64,000 nucleotides of DNA from Dyella sp. C9 (GTDB lineage: Bacteria; Pseudomonadota; Gammaproteobacteria; Xanthomonadales; Rhodanobacteraceae): assembly GCF_003332825.1 (NCBI RefSeq), contig NZ_QIRF01000006.1, forward strand, positions 1-64,000, written 5' to 3'. Below the pieces are notes generated by a model. It saw only the letters and a program-made list of their open reading frames with translations, made no database searches and was not told where the DNA came from. Positions 18,550 to 27,338 of the stretch are shown in pieces (position 1 is the stretch's first letter; every line of letters starts with the position of its first letter). A program made the position numbers and the translations under genes.

Positions 18550-20337
18550 TCAGTAAGTGCGCTTCTTCGGCGGGACGACTTCGACATCGCTCGTCATGGT
18601 GTACATGTGCACCGGACGGAAGTCGAAGCTGGTCTTGCCGCTCTCGTCGACCGAGACCATCGTGTGCTTCTGCCAGTTGTGGTCGTCGCGATCAGGGAAG
18701 TCCTCGCGGGCATGGGCGCCACGGCTCTCGTGACGCTGCGCCGCCGAGTACATGGTGGCCACGGCCTGGTCGAGCAGGTTCGCCAGCTCCAGCGTTTCGA
18801 TCAGGTCGGAGTTCCACACCAGCGAACGGTCGCTGACGCCCACGTCCTTGAACGAGTCGCGCACCTTGGAGATCTTCTCGCAGCCTTCCTGCAGCGACTC
18901 GCCGGTACGGAACACCGCCGCGTCAGACTGCATGGTGCGCTGCATTTCGGCGCGGATCTTGGCGGTCGGCAGGCTGCCCTTGGCGTTGCGCAGGCCGTCG
19001 AAGCGGGCCAGCGCCTTGTCCAGCACGCTGGCTGGCAGGTCCTTGTGCGGCGTATCGGGCTTGATGATCTCGGCGCAACGGTGCGACACCGAGCGGCCGA
19101 ACACCACCAGGTCGAGCAGCGAGTTGGAGCCCAGGCGGTTGGCGCCATGCACCGACACGCAGGCCGCTTCGCCGATGGCGAACAGGCCCGGCACCACGGC
19201 GTCGACGTCGTCGCCCTTCTTCTGCACCACTTCGCCGTGGTAATTGGTCGGGATGCCGCCCATGTTGTAGTGGACGGTCGGGATCACCGGGATCGGCTCC
19301 TTGGTCACGTCCACGCCAGCGAAGATGCGTGCCGACTCGGCGATGCCCGGCAGGCGCTCGTGGATCACTTCCGCACCGAGGTGCATCAGGTTGATATGGA
19401 TGTGGTCCTTGTGCTCGCCCACGCCACGGCCTTCGCGGATCTCCATCGTCATGGCGCGGGAAACCACGTCACGCGAGGCAAGATCCTTGGCGTTCGGCGC
19501 ATAGCGCTCCATGAAGCGCTCGCCGTTGGAGTTGGTCAGGTAGCCGCCTTCGCCGCGCACGCCCTCGGTGATCAGGCAGCCCGAACCGTAGATGCCGGTC
19601 GGGTGGAACTGCACGAACTCCATGTCCTGCAGCGCGAGGCCCGCGCGCAGCACCATGCCGCCACCGTCGCCGGTGCAGGTATGCGCCGAGGTGGCGCTGA
19701 AGTAGGCGCGGCCGTAGCCGCCGGTCGCCAGCACCACCGCGTGACCGCGGAAGAAGTGCAGCGTGCCCTCGTTCATGTCCAGCGCCAGCACGCCGCGGCA
19801 CACGCCCTCTTCGTCGAAGATGAGGTCGATGGCGAAGTACTCGATGAAGAACGTGGCGTCATGCGCCAGCGCCTGCTGGTACAGCGTGTGCAGGATGGCG
19901 TGGCCGGTACGGTCGGCCGCGGCGCAGGTGCGCTGCGCGGTGCCCTTGCCGTAGTGGGTGGTCATGCCGCCGAACGGACGCTGGTAGATCTTGCCTTCCT
20001 CGGTACGCGAGAACGGCACGCCGTAGTGCTCCAGCTCGATGATGGCCGGAATCGCCTCGCGGCACATGTACTCGATCGCATCCTGGTCGCCGAGCCAGTC
20101 GGAACCCTTGATGGTGTCGTAGAAGTGGAAGCGCCAGTCGTCCTCGCCCATGTTGCCAAGCGCCGCCGAGATGCCGCCCTGCGCCGCCACGGTGTGCGAG
20201 CGGGTCGGGAACACCTTGGTGATGCAGGCGGCCTTGAGGCCCTTCTCGGCCAGGCCGAAGGTGGCGCGCAGGCCCGCGCCACCGGCGCCGACCACGATCA
20301 CGTCGTACTTATGTTGTTGGATCTTGTAGCTTTCCAT
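18550..20337 (-). CDS. sdhA: Succinate dehydrogenase flavoprotein subunit
   Basis: SdhA oxidises succinate to fumarate. The 595-residue protein has the N-terminal FAD motif [20 protein letters not shown], the covalent flavin histidine in [18 protein letters not shown] (about residues 46-63) and substrate-site residues around [16 protein letters not shown] attachment would be assisted by the SdhE encoded downstream. It starts four bases after the sdhD stop. A 599-residue antisense frame over this gene is a composition artefact. Confidence 0.98.
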   Translation of the reverse strand: MESYKIQQHKYDVIVVGAGGAGLRATFGLAEKGLKAACITKVFPTRSHTVAAQGGISAALGNMGEDDWRFHFYDTIKGSDWLGDQDAIEYMCREAIPAIIELEHYGVPFSRTEEGKIYQRPFGGMTTHYGKGTAQRTCAAADRTGHAILHTLYQQALAHDATFFIEYFAIDLIFDEEGVCRGVLALDMNEGTLHFFRGHAVVLATGGYGRAYFSATSAHTCTGDGGGMVLRAGLALQDMEFVQFHPTGIYGSGCLITEGVRGEGGYLTNSNGERFMERYAPNAKDLASRDVVSRAMTMEIREGRGVGEHKDHIHINLMHLGAEVIHERLPGIAESARIFAGVDVTKEPIPVIPTVHYNMGGIPTNYHGEVVQKKGDDVDAVVPGLFAIGEAACVSVHGANRLGSNSLLDLVVFGRSVSHRCAEIIKPDTPHKDLPASVLDKALARFDGLRNAKGSLPTAKIRAEMQRTMQSDAAVFRTGESLQEGCEKISKVRDSFKDVGVSDRSLVWNSDLIETLELANLLDQAVATMYSAAQRHESRGAHAREDFPDRDDHNWQKHTMVSVDESGKTSFDFRPVHMYTMTSDVEVVPPKKRTY

Positions 20338-20341
20338 CGAC

Positions 20342-20755
20342 TCAGGCTCCCAGCGCCACGTGCAGCACGGCCATCAGCGTCGCCAGCGTGCCGAGCACTG
20401 CAATGAACTTCACCAGCACCAGGAGGGCGACTTCCTTCCAGCGGGTATGGACGTAGTCCTCGATCACGATCTGCAGGCCCAGCACCGCGTGCCAGCAGAC
20501 GGTGAGCACGAAGGCCACCAGCAGCACCGCGTTCCAGGGCTTGGCGACGATGCTGCGCGCGGTGGCGTAGTCGGCGTGCAGGGCGCCCAGTACCGTCACC
20601 ACGAACCACAGGGCGAGGAACACCAGCGCGGTCGCAGTGACGCGCTGGGTCCACCAATGGCCGACGCCGGACTGCGCCGAGCCGAGGCCACGGGCGCGCT
20701 TGAGGGGGTTGCGCAACTGTTTGCGCACGTCGTGCTGCTGGCCGTTGGCGCTCAT
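20342..20755 (-). CDS. sdhD: Succinate dehydrogenase membrane anchor subunit SdhD
   Basis: The 137-residue protein has three membrane helices starting near [20 protein letters not shown], with a histidine in [16 protein letters not shown] that is the likely heme b ligand. [17 protein letters not shown] makes the third helix. The ATG at 20755 overlaps the sdhC stop by four bases. It anchors SdhAB and forms part of the quinone site with SdhC. Confidence 0.93.
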   Translation of the reverse strand: MSANGQQHDVRKQLRNPLKRARGLGSAQSGVGHWWTQRVTATALVFLALWFVVTVLGALHADYATARSIVAKPWNAVLLVAFVLTVCWHAVLGLQIVIEDYVHTRWKEVALLVLVKFIAVLGTLATLMAVLHVALGA

Positions 20756-21147
20756 GCCGCACCTCCGGAGGTCAGCACGTAGGCCCACACGATGAGGGTC
20801 AGCACGATGCTGCCGGCGATGGACAGCCAGCTCGAACGGATGAACTGCGGGATGGCGTAGCCCATGCCACCGTCCTGGAACAGGTGGCGGATGCCATTGC
20901 ACAGGTGATAGAACAGGGCCCACGTCCAGCCGAACAACAGCACCAGGCCGATCGGGCTGCCGGTGCAGGTCTTGAACTGGTTGTAGCTGTCCTCGCCGCT
21001 GGCGAGGGCGAAGACCCCCCACAGCACGAGCAGGGTACCTACGGAAAGGGCAATGCCGGTGGCGCGATGCACGATGGAGGTAACCATCTGCACTTGCCAC
21101 TTATATATGCCCATGTGGGGAGAGAGCGGTCGTTGCGTGTCTGCCAT
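20752..21147 (-). CDS. sdhC: Succinate dehydrogenase cytochrome b556 subunit SdhC
   Basis: The 131-residue protein begins MADTQRPLSPHMGIYKWQVQ and has the family signature SIVHRATGIALSVGTLLVLW (about residues 24-43) and the heme-ligand region FYHLCNGIRHLFQD (about residues 79-92). Three membrane helices are evident. It is the first structural gene of the sdhCDAB operon, with an assembly-factor gene just upstream. Confidence 0.95.
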   Translation of the reverse strand: MADTQRPLSPHMGIYKWQVQMVTSIVHRATGIALSVGTLLVLWGVFALASGEDSYNQFKTCTGSPIGLVLLFGWTWALFYHLCNGIRHLFQDGGMGYAIPQFIRSSWLSIAGSIVLTLIVWAYVLTSGGAA

Positions 21148-21233
21148 GGCGGCTATCCTGGGTGGAATCGCTGATGCCCTTTACCGCCCTTCCCTATTTC
21201 CGGAGCGCCGGCGCAAGCAGCCGGCGCGGCGGA

Positions 21234-21401
21234 TCAGAAGTCGATACAGCGCCCGTTCTTTTCCCAATCGCCGTAGCGGGTGGGATCCGGGGCTGGCCGC
21301 TCCACCAAAGTCTTATCCGTTGCCGGAACGGCAGGCACGGACGCTTGCTCCGCGGGAGCGGACGCCGGCGTGGACTTTTGTTGGGAGGACGTATCGGACA
21401 T
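21234..21401 (-). CDS. SdhAF4-like (DUF1674) succinate dehydrogenase assembly factor
   Basis: This 55-residue protein ends with the highly conserved motif PDPTRYGDWEKNGRCIDF that defines the DUF1674/SDHAF4 family. Its mitochondrial member binds the flavinated SdhA before complex II assembly. The N-terminal half is a low-complexity Ala/Ser/Pro segment. It lies 86 bases upstream of sdhC in the same direction, so a role in assembling this SDH is very likely. A longer upstream frame was not used because the family proteins are short. Confidence 0.85.
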   Translation of the reverse strand: MSDTSSQQKSTPASAPAEQASVPAVPATDKTLVERPAPDPTRYGDWEKNGRCIDF

Positions 21402-21530
21402 GGTATTTGAAAGCCGTAAAAGCGTAATACTTGCGTAAATGCAGCACAACCTTGACGGCAACGCGATCGTCTGACAGTCGCTCGCCGACATCTTGTGGAA
21501 ACATCGTTGTGCCCCCAACCTCGACGGCCT

Positions 21531-22328
21531 ATGACCAACGATCATTCCGCACAGATCATGCTGATCGAGGGCGCCGACGCACTGGCGTTCGCGCAAGCCC
21601 AGTTCAGCAGCAATGTCCAATCCCTCGAAGTCGGGCAATGGCAATTCAGTGCGTGGCTGGACGCCCAGGGGCGCGTGCGCGCATTGTTCCATCTGGCCCG
21701 CCCCAACCACGACGCGCTGCTCGTTCTCCTGCGCGGCGGAACGGTCGAGCCGATGGCGCAGTCACTGCAGCGCTACGTATTCCGCGCCAAGGTCAGGCTG
21801 ACTGCTCTTCCGCCATGCACGCTGGGCACCGGCCCCGCGCTGGAGAGTTACGCCTACCGTCGTGAAGGCGATGGCTATGTATTCGGTTGCGGTACGCACA
21901 GCCTCGTGACCGGCGCGCCGGCCGATATGGATTGGCGACTGCCGCAGATCCTTGCCGGCTGGCCATGGTTGCCGGGCGCCGCGTTGGACCAACTGCTGCC
22001 AGCCTCCCTGTCGCTGGAGCACCTTGGCGCGGTCGCATTCGACAAAGGCTGCTATCCAGGCCAGGAGGTCGTGGCCCGCCTGCACTACCGCGGCGGCCTC
22101 AAGCGGCATATGCATTGCGTCGTATTGTCGCAGCCCTTGACAGAAGGCACCGTTTTGCGCCTAGAGGGCAAGCCGGTCGTCCAAATACTTGAGGTCGACA
22201 TCGCGCAAACGGACGTCCATGCGCTTGCAGTCATCGACGACGACGCCACCAGGCAACTGGAAAACAGCGTGTTTGCTGTCGACGAACACCCCATCTCAAT
22301 GCGCATCACGGAGAGTTGGCCCGCGTGA
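21531..22328 (+). CDS. ygfZ: YgfZ/GcvT-like folate-binding Fe-S cluster maturation protein
   Basis: The 265-residue protein is of the YgfZ (IBA57) family, which uses tetrahydrofolate to help maintain certain Fe-S enzymes. It contains the hallmark motif KGCYPGQEVVARLHYRG with the reactive cysteine near residue 174. The ATG at 21531 was chosen as family-like. It is divergent from the SDH assembly gene, with 129 bases between them. A link to the adjacent Fe-S enzyme SDH is plausible but inferred. Confidence 0.93.
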   Translation: MTNDHSAQIMLIEGADALAFAQAQFSSNVQSLEVGQWQFSAWLDAQGRVRALFHLARPNHDALLVLLRGGTVEPMAQSLQRYVFRAKVRLTALPPCTLGTGPALESYAYRREGDGYVFGCGTHSLVTGAPADMDWRLPQILAGWPWLPGAALDQLLPASLSLEHLGAVAFDKGCYPGQEVVARLHYRGGLKRHMHCVVLSQPLTEGTVLRLEGKPVVQILEVDIAQTDVHALAVIDDDATRQLENSVFAVDEHPISMRITESWPA

Positions 22329-22784
22329 CCGAAGCACTCACGCAAGGACTCACGAACACGACGCCGCAACGTGAGCGCGACGTGAACCTGAACAGGCAGG
22401 CACTTGCCAGACGTGAAAGTGACCACTAGTCTCCGCCAGCCAATTGACTGACACCCAAGCCCACGGGTGTCGACATACGCGACGAACCGGAGGGGTCCGG
22501 ATCGGCGCGACCCGGCAGAGATGCCGGTGTACCCACCGCCCAGCGCGGAGCGCAGTTGCAGGCCAACGAGGTCGTCGTACCCGAGCAGTGCCTTTGCAGC
22601 AGACAAGTTGAGAGTGGCACCGGATCAGCCGCTCGACTGGCCACAATCCCGTGGCAAACCGCCTGACCACAAGTTTCGGTCGCGGCGATCAATCCAGGTG
22701 GAACGGCCTGCCCGCCCGTCCACCGCAACGGCGCGTGAAGTCAGTAGTACCGACCTCGCGCGTACAGCACGTTGGAGGCAGACA
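22329..22784. other. 456-base intergenic stretch, no gene supported
   Basis: No convincing gene is seen. The region is less GC-rich than its surroundings. Open frames run through it on both strands, including one continuing into the downstream hydrolase gene, but none has a recognisable motif or a ribosome-binding site. It could be a decayed gene remnant or a long untranslated leader of the hydrolase gene. Confidence 0.4.
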
Positions 22785-23219
22785 ATGAAACTTTCCATGC
22801 TGTTGTGGCTAGCGTCCGTGCTACCCCAACCCCTCGCTGACCAGACCTGCCTGGCCACGACGGTGTATCTCGAGGCACGCAGTGAGTCGACCATCGGCCA
22901 GTACGCCGTGGCCGAGGTAGCCCTTCGACGTCGCGACCGCGGCACCTGGGGCGACAGCGTTTGCGAGGTAGTCACCTCGCCGCGTCAGTTCGCACTGACG
23001 ACAACCGCGCAAAATTTTGAAGTGACGGATCTCAACTCCTGGACCAAGGCCTGGAAGATCGCCGGCGACTCCATCAGCAACTGGAGCCTACCCAAGGGCG
23101 AGCGCACCGTGTATGTGCCACAGGCCGATCACTTCGCCACGCTTGCAGTCGCACCCACATGGTCGACCAAGCGCGTAGTCAAGACCATCGGCGACCACGC
23201 ATTCTACGCAGTCAACTGA
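22785..23219 (+). CDS. SleB-like cell wall hydrolase
   Basis: The 144-residue protein has an N-terminal hydrophobic signal (MKLSMLLWLASVLPQPLA) and then the Hydrolase_2/SleB motif CLATTVYLEARSESTIGQYA with the likely catalytic glutamate in YLEAR (about residue 31). The pattern continues as VAEVALRRR and VCEVVTSPRQFALT. Such proteins cleave peptidoglycan in spore germination, phage lysis or wall remodelling; this host is not a spore former, so remodelling or a phage origin is more likely. GGAGG precedes the ATG at a good distance. Confidence 0.8.
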   Translation: MKLSMLLWLASVLPQPLADQTCLATTVYLEARSESTIGQYAVAEVALRRRDRGTWGDSVCEVVTSPRQFALTTTAQNFEVTDLNSWTKAWKIAGDSISNWSLPKGERTVYVPQADHFATLAVAPTWSTKRVVKTIGDHAFYAVN

Positions 23220-23234
23220 CGAACCCAACCCCAT

Positions 23235-23266
23235 GAAAAAAGGCCCTCGCTAGAGGGCCTTTTTAT
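23235..23266. terminator. Rho-independent terminator
   Basis: The stem AAAAAAGGCCCTC / GAGGGCCTTTTTAT with loop GCTA has A and T runs on both flanks. It lies between the convergent hydrolase and glycine-zipper genes and is probably bidirectional. Confidence 0.88.
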
Positions 23267-23290
23267 TTGGACGTCTATACGCCCATCAAC

Positions 23291-23743
23291 TCACAGGCGA
23301 TAGACCAGGTTGTTGCGGATCTGTACGTAATCGCCAACGCGCACCTGCGGGTCCGCCGCCTGGGTCACCGTGGCATAACGACCATCATCGAGCTTGATGG
23401 TGACCTGCCAGGCCACGTCTGGGCCACCACTGTTCTTGCCGACTTCGTTGCCCACCGCGCCACCGGCCACGGCACCTGCAACGGTGGCCAGCGTGCGACC
23501 GCTGCCACCGCCGATCTGGTTGCCGAGCACGCCACCAGCGATGCCGCCGATCACCATGCCGAGGGGCGAAGAACCCTTCTGCGTCTGGATCTGGCGCACG
23601 TCACTCACCACGCCACACTGTTCGCAACGATTGGAACTGCCGCTGTAGACCACCTGACGCTGCGGTGGCGTCTCACAAGCGGAAAGGAGCGAAAGAACGG
23701 AGATCAACCCCGCGACAGCCAAATGTCTAAACAGTGTCTGCAT
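23291..23743 (-). CDS. Glycine-zipper 2TM lipoprotein
   Basis: The 150-residue product has a lipoprotein signal ending LSLLSAC (cysteine about residue 23). It is followed by a C-x-x-C pair (CEQCG) and the glycine zipper MVIGGIAGGVLGNQIGGG then TVAGAVAGGAVGNEVG (about residues 63-101). The C-terminus RVGDYVQIRNNLVYRL parallels that of the protein at 7912. It is likely an outer-membrane-linked structural or stress protein of the SlyB type. It lies 11 bases after the neighbouring paralogue. Confidence 0.87.
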   Translation of the reverse strand: MQTLFRHLAVAGLISVLSLLSACETPPQRQVVYSGSSNRCEQCGVVSDVRQIQTQKGSSPLGMVIGGIAGGVLGNQIGGGSGRTLATVAGAVAGGAVGNEVGKNSGGPDVAWQVTIKLDDGRYATVTQAADPQVRVGDYVQIRNNLVYRL

Positions 23744-23754
23744 AGCGTGAATCC

Positions 23755-24330
23755 TCAGTGAGCGTCGGAAACGGCTACCACACCTTCCTGTACCTGCAGC
23801 CTGTCACCCGGATCGTGATCCATTCGTACAGTGCGGGTGACACCGTTGTACTCGTAACTCACATCGTATGCCACCACCTGGTCACCACTGTTGCCCGGCA
23901 CCGTGGTGCAGCGACGCTGCGTCGTTTGCTGCGTCGCGTTCGCCTGATGGTTCGCCTGGATTTCGTGGCCCGCATAGCCGCCGCCCACGGCGCCGGCCAC
24001 GGTCGCCAGCGTGCGACCCTTGCCGCCACCGATCTGGTTGCCGAGCAAGCCACCCGCGACAGCGCCAATGGCGGTGCCTGCGATCTGGTGCGTGTCCTGC
24101 ACGGGCTTGTGCGTGGTGACCACCTCGTCGTGGCACACCTGCTGCGGCGCCGAAGCCGCCTGGCGCACCGGCGTCACGCTGACCACGCGCGCATACTTCG
24201 CACCATCGCCCTGCTGGGCCGCCTGGCCCACGCCACCATCGGCGTTCGCATCGCGATTGCAGGCCGACAGACCACACACCAATACGGCGCCCATGCCCAA
24301 CTGCAGCGCCGAAACCATCAACCTGTTCAT
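23755..24330 (-). CDS. Glycine-zipper 2TM lipoprotein
   Basis: The 191-residue product has a lipoprotein signal ending CGLSAC (cysteine about residue 24), a linker, a CHDEVVTTHK segment and the zipper TAIGAVAGGLLGNQIGGGKG followed by TVAGAVGGGYAGHEIQ. A C-terminal conserved part reads AYDVSYEYNGVTRTVRMDHD. This long form resembles outer-membrane glycine-zipper proteins widespread in Xanthomonadales. It is the upstream gene of a tandem pair with 23291-23743. Confidence 0.87.
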   Translation of the reverse strand: MNRLMVSALQLGMGAVLVCGLSACNRDANADGGVGQAAQQGDGAKYARVVSVTPVRQAASAPQQVCHDEVVTTHKPVQDTHQIAGTAIGAVAGGLLGNQIGGGKGRTLATVAGAVGGGYAGHEIQANHQANATQQTTQRRCTTVPGNSGDQVVAYDVSYEYNGVTRTVRMDHDPGDRLQVQEGVVAVSDAH

Positions 24331-24458
24331 AATGCTCTCCTGTCAGAATCGGCGAAGCACCCCGCTTGCGCCTGATTCGATCCCAACGTGCGCTCATTGA
24401 AACCTTGCGCCACTGAATATTCGCTTAGATCGAAGCCCGCCATTTTTCCAAACTCCGG

Positions 24459-25238
24459 ATGCCCAAAACTGTGCTCGAACTCACCGACAGCCACGCGCAC
24501 ATCGACGATGAAGGGTTCGAGCACGATCGCGGGGCCATGTTCGAACGCGCGCGGGAGGCCGGTGTCCGCCACATCGTGGTACCCGCGATCGATCACGCGT
24601 CCTGGGCGCGCATCGCGGCGATCTGCGCCACTCACCCTGAGGCGCACGGCGCCTATGGCCTGCATCCCATCTACATCGATCGCCATCGTCCTGAGCACCT
24701 CGGCGCACTGGCCAGCCAGCTCGAGACCCACCATGCCGTGGCCGTTGGCGAGATCGGGCTTGACTACTTCCTCCCCGAACTGGACATCGAACGCCAGCGC
24801 GAGGTGTTTCACCAGCAACTAAAGGTGGCGCGGGATGTCGACTTGCCGGTGATCGTGCACGCCCGGCGCGCGATGGACGAGGTGACCTCGACCATGCGGC
24901 GCATCGGCGGCCTGCGCGGCGTCGTGCACAGTTTTTCCGGTAGCGAGCAGCAGGCCCGGCAACTCTGGGACATCGGCTTCCACATCGGCAGCGGCGGACC
25001 GGTAACCCATGAGCGGGCGCAGCGCCTTCGCCACATCGTCGCGACCATGCCCATCGAACGATTGTTGCTGGAACCCGATGCCCCCGACCAGCCCGGCGCA
25101 TGCCATCGCGGCGAGCGCAACGAGCCCGCCTACCTGCGCGAAGTGCTCGACGTAGTCGCCCATCTTCGCGGTGAAAGCCAGGAGGCCATTGCCACCGCCA
25201 CCACCGAGAACGCCCGCCGCCTGTTTGGCCTGCACTGA
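24459..25238 (+). CDS. TatD/YjjV-family metal-dependent hydrolase
   Basis: The 259-residue protein has the TatD amidohydrolase pattern: the metal-binding TDSHAHID (about residues 9-16), AVGEIGLDYF with the metal glutamate, PVIVHARRA, VVHSFSGS and the final LLLEPDAPDQ. Family members are cytoplasmic 3'-5' exo- or AP-type DNases. YjjV is the closest branch by its AIDHASW and YGLHPIY segments. It stands alone between divergent neighbours. Confidence 0.92.
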   Translation: MPKTVLELTDSHAHIDDEGFEHDRGAMFERAREAGVRHIVVPAIDHASWARIAAICATHPEAHGAYGLHPIYIDRHRPEHLGALASQLETHHAVAVGEIGLDYFLPELDIERQREVFHQQLKVARDVDLPVIVHARRAMDEVTSTMRRIGGLRGVVHSFSGSEQQARQLWDIGFHIGSGGPVTHERAQRLRHIVATMPIERLLLEPDAPDQPGACHRGERNEPAYLREVLDVVAHLRGESQEAIATATTENARRLFGLH

Positions 25239-25305
25239 AGCCTTGCGTGGCGCCAAAGCCTGGTGATAGCCTAATTACTTCACTGGCGAACTATTCTCTG
25301 ATGAA

Positions 25306-25833
25306 ATGAAGCGGATGACTGAATGCCTCGCCCATATGGATGAGGGGATCGCCCGCGCAGCAGAGAACCTCCCCGACCTTCCAGTCCAGGAGGTCATCAT
25401 CACGCGCCTGCTGTTGCTGGTCGGCGGGACGCTGCTGGAAGAGCTCGAAGGCAACCTCAAGCCCCACGGACTCAACGACAGCGACTTCCGCACCTTGATG
25501 ATGATCTACAGCAGCCCCGCCGGGAGCGCCTCGCCCACCGAGTTGTGCGAATACGCACAACAGGGCGCGACCAACATGACCCGCATCGCCAACGTGCTGG
25601 TGAAAGCCGGACTGATCACCCGCGCCACCAGCGCGGAGGATCGTCGCCGCGTCGTGCTCAGCATTACCGCGGCCGGCAAACGCATGGTACGCAAGATTCT
25701 CCCGCCGCTGTTTCCCAAGGTACTGGGCGCCTTCGAGTCGCTGAGCAGCACCGACAAGCGCACGCTCGAACGCCTGCTGCGGCAGGTGGCCGTCAACATC
25801 GATTCGATCAACCATCCGGACCCTCGTCCATGA
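25306..25833 (+). CDS. MarR-family transcriptional regulator
   Basis: The 175-residue protein has the MarR winged helix: SDFRTLMMIYSSP, SPTELCEYAQQGATNMTRIA (recognition helix) and the wing VKAGLITRATSAEDRRRVVL with the D-R-R signature. It heads an efflux operon and its stop overlaps the next start (ATGA), so it is probably the ligand-responsive repressor of its own operon, as EmrR is. The AT-rich stretch 25270-25300 just upstream is the likely promoter and operator, though no strong palindrome was seen. Confidence 0.92.
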   Translation: MKRMTECLAHMDEGIARAAENLPDLPVQEVIITRLLLLVGGTLLEELEGNLKPHGLNDSDFRTLMMIYSSPAGSASPTELCEYAQQGATNMTRIANVLVKAGLITRATSAEDRRRVVLSITAAGKRMVRKILPPLFPKVLGAFESLSSTDKRTLERLLRQVAVNIDSINHPDPRP

Positions 25834-27338
25834 CCTCTTCTCCTTCGACCCGCCCCGGAATCGGCCGGCGCGTGGCGCTTGCCTGCGCCCTCGCCGTGGC
25901 GATGACGGGTTGCTCGATTCCCGCAAAACTGCACCACCCGGCGATCCGGGACGACGTGCCGCTGGCCGGCCTTGACGTCAGCCAGCATGCCGGCTGGCCC
26001 GAGGCCCAATGGTGGCGGCAGTACAGCGACCCGCAACTGGACCAGCTGATCGAACTGGCCATGAAGGGTTCGCCGGACATTGCCGAAGCCCGCTCGCGCG
26101 TGGAATCGGCCGAGCAATCGATTCGCGCCGCCACCGCGCAGGCCGGACTGAGCGTGAGCGGCAGTGCGCAGGTCGAGCGCCAGCGCCTCAGTGAAACCGG
26201 CCTCATTCCGCCGAGGCTCCTCGGCTTCACCTGGTACAACCAGGGCGACCTCGGCGTGCAGGCCCAGTACGACTTCGACTGGTGGGGCAAGAAGCGCAAC
26301 ACCATCGAAGCCGCGATCGACCAGGCCCATGCTGCCGAAGCGCAGCACAGCGCCGCCGCACTGGCCATCCAGACCACCGTGGCCGATACCTATTTCGGCT
26401 GGCTGGCCGACGAGGCGCGCATCGACCTCGCGCGCAAGACGGTGCAGACGCAGGAACAGCTGGAACGCATCGCGGAACTGCGCGTGCGCCAGGGCGTCGA
26501 CCGTCACGATACGGTGGAGCAGGCCAAGGCCCAGCTGGCAGCAGCGCGACAGATGCTGGTGTCGGTGGAAAGCTCGGCACGCATCCGCCAGGCGGCGCTG
26601 GCCAGCCTGGTTGGCGTGGCCCCGGCCGAATTGCCTGCGCTGCAGCCGCGCCCGCTGCCCGCCGTGGTGAGCGGCCTGCCGAGCAACGTCGGCGTGGACC
26701 TGATCGCACGCCGCCCGGACATCGCCGCCAGCCGCTGGCAGGTGGAATCGGCGCTGCGCCAGACCGACGTGGCGCGTGCGCAGTTCTATCCCGACATCAG
26801 CATCAGCGCGATGGCCGGCTTGTCGAGTATCGACCTGGACAAGATGTTCAATGCCGGCAGCCGCGTGTTTGCGCTGACGCCGGCACTGCACCTGCCGATC
26901 TTCACCGGCGGCCTGCTCGAAGCGAACTATGGCGTCAGCAAGGCACAGCTGCAGGCCGCCGTGGCGCAGTACAACAGCACCGTGCTCAGCGCCGCGCGCG
27001 ACGTGGCCACGCAGAGCCTCACCGCCCAGCAGCTCGATGGACGCCGGCAGGAACAGGCGCGCGAGATCGCCGCCAACCAGCAGTTGCTGGCCACGGCGCA
27101 GTCGCGCGTGCAGCGCGGCGTGAGCGACAGCCGCGAAACGCTTTCCGCCCAGGCACAGCTGCTGCAGCAACAGGACAACGACGTCAGCCTCCACGGGCAG
27201 GCGCTGTCCACCGATATTTCGCTGATCAAGGCGCTCGGCGGCGGTTTCCGCGAGGGCACGCCTGACCAGGTTTCCAGCGAACAGACTCCCTCTTCCCCTA
27301 CGAACCTTTCCGGAGACGCCCCGAATGAGCGCCACTGA
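25830..27338 (+). CDS. Outer-membrane efflux lipoprotein (NodT/OprM family)
   Basis: This 502-residue protein is the outer-membrane factor of a tripartite pump. It has a lipoprotein signal ending AVAMTGCS (cysteine about residue 26), two OEP repeats (about residues 60-270 and 280-465) and family motifs such as YDFDWWGKKRNTIEAA and RRPDIAASRWQVESAL. It would form a trimeric channel joined to the adaptor encoded next. The start at 25830 overlaps the marR-type stop. Confidence 0.93.
   Translation: MTSSPSTRPGIGRRVALACALAVAMTGCSIPAKLHHPAIRDDVPLAGLDVSQHAGWPEAQWWRQYSDPQLDQLIELAMKGSPDIAEARSRVESAEQSIRAATAQAGLSVSGSAQVERQRLSETGLIPPRLLGFTWYNQGDLGVQAQYDFDWWGKKRNTIEAAIDQAHAAEAQHSAAALAIQTTVADTYFGWLADEARIDLARKTVQTQEQLERIAELRVRQGVDRHDTVEQAKAQLAAARQMLVSVESSARIRQAALASLVGVAPAELPALQPRPLPAVVSGLPSNVGVDLIARRPDIAASRWQVESALRQTDVARAQFYPDISISAMAGLSSIDLDKMFNAGSRVFALTPALHLPIFTGGLLEANYGVSKAQLQAAVAQYNSTVLSAARDVATQSLTAQQLDGRRQEQAREIAANQQLLATAQSRVQRGVSDSRETLSAQAQLLQQQDNDVSLHGQALSTDISLIKALGGGFREGTPDQVSSEQTPSSPTNLSGDAPNERH

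Noticed and set aside
18607..20406. 599-codon open frame opposite sdhA
   Set aside because: It is fully antisense to the clearly recognised sdhA, has no motif and follows from the high GC of third positions.
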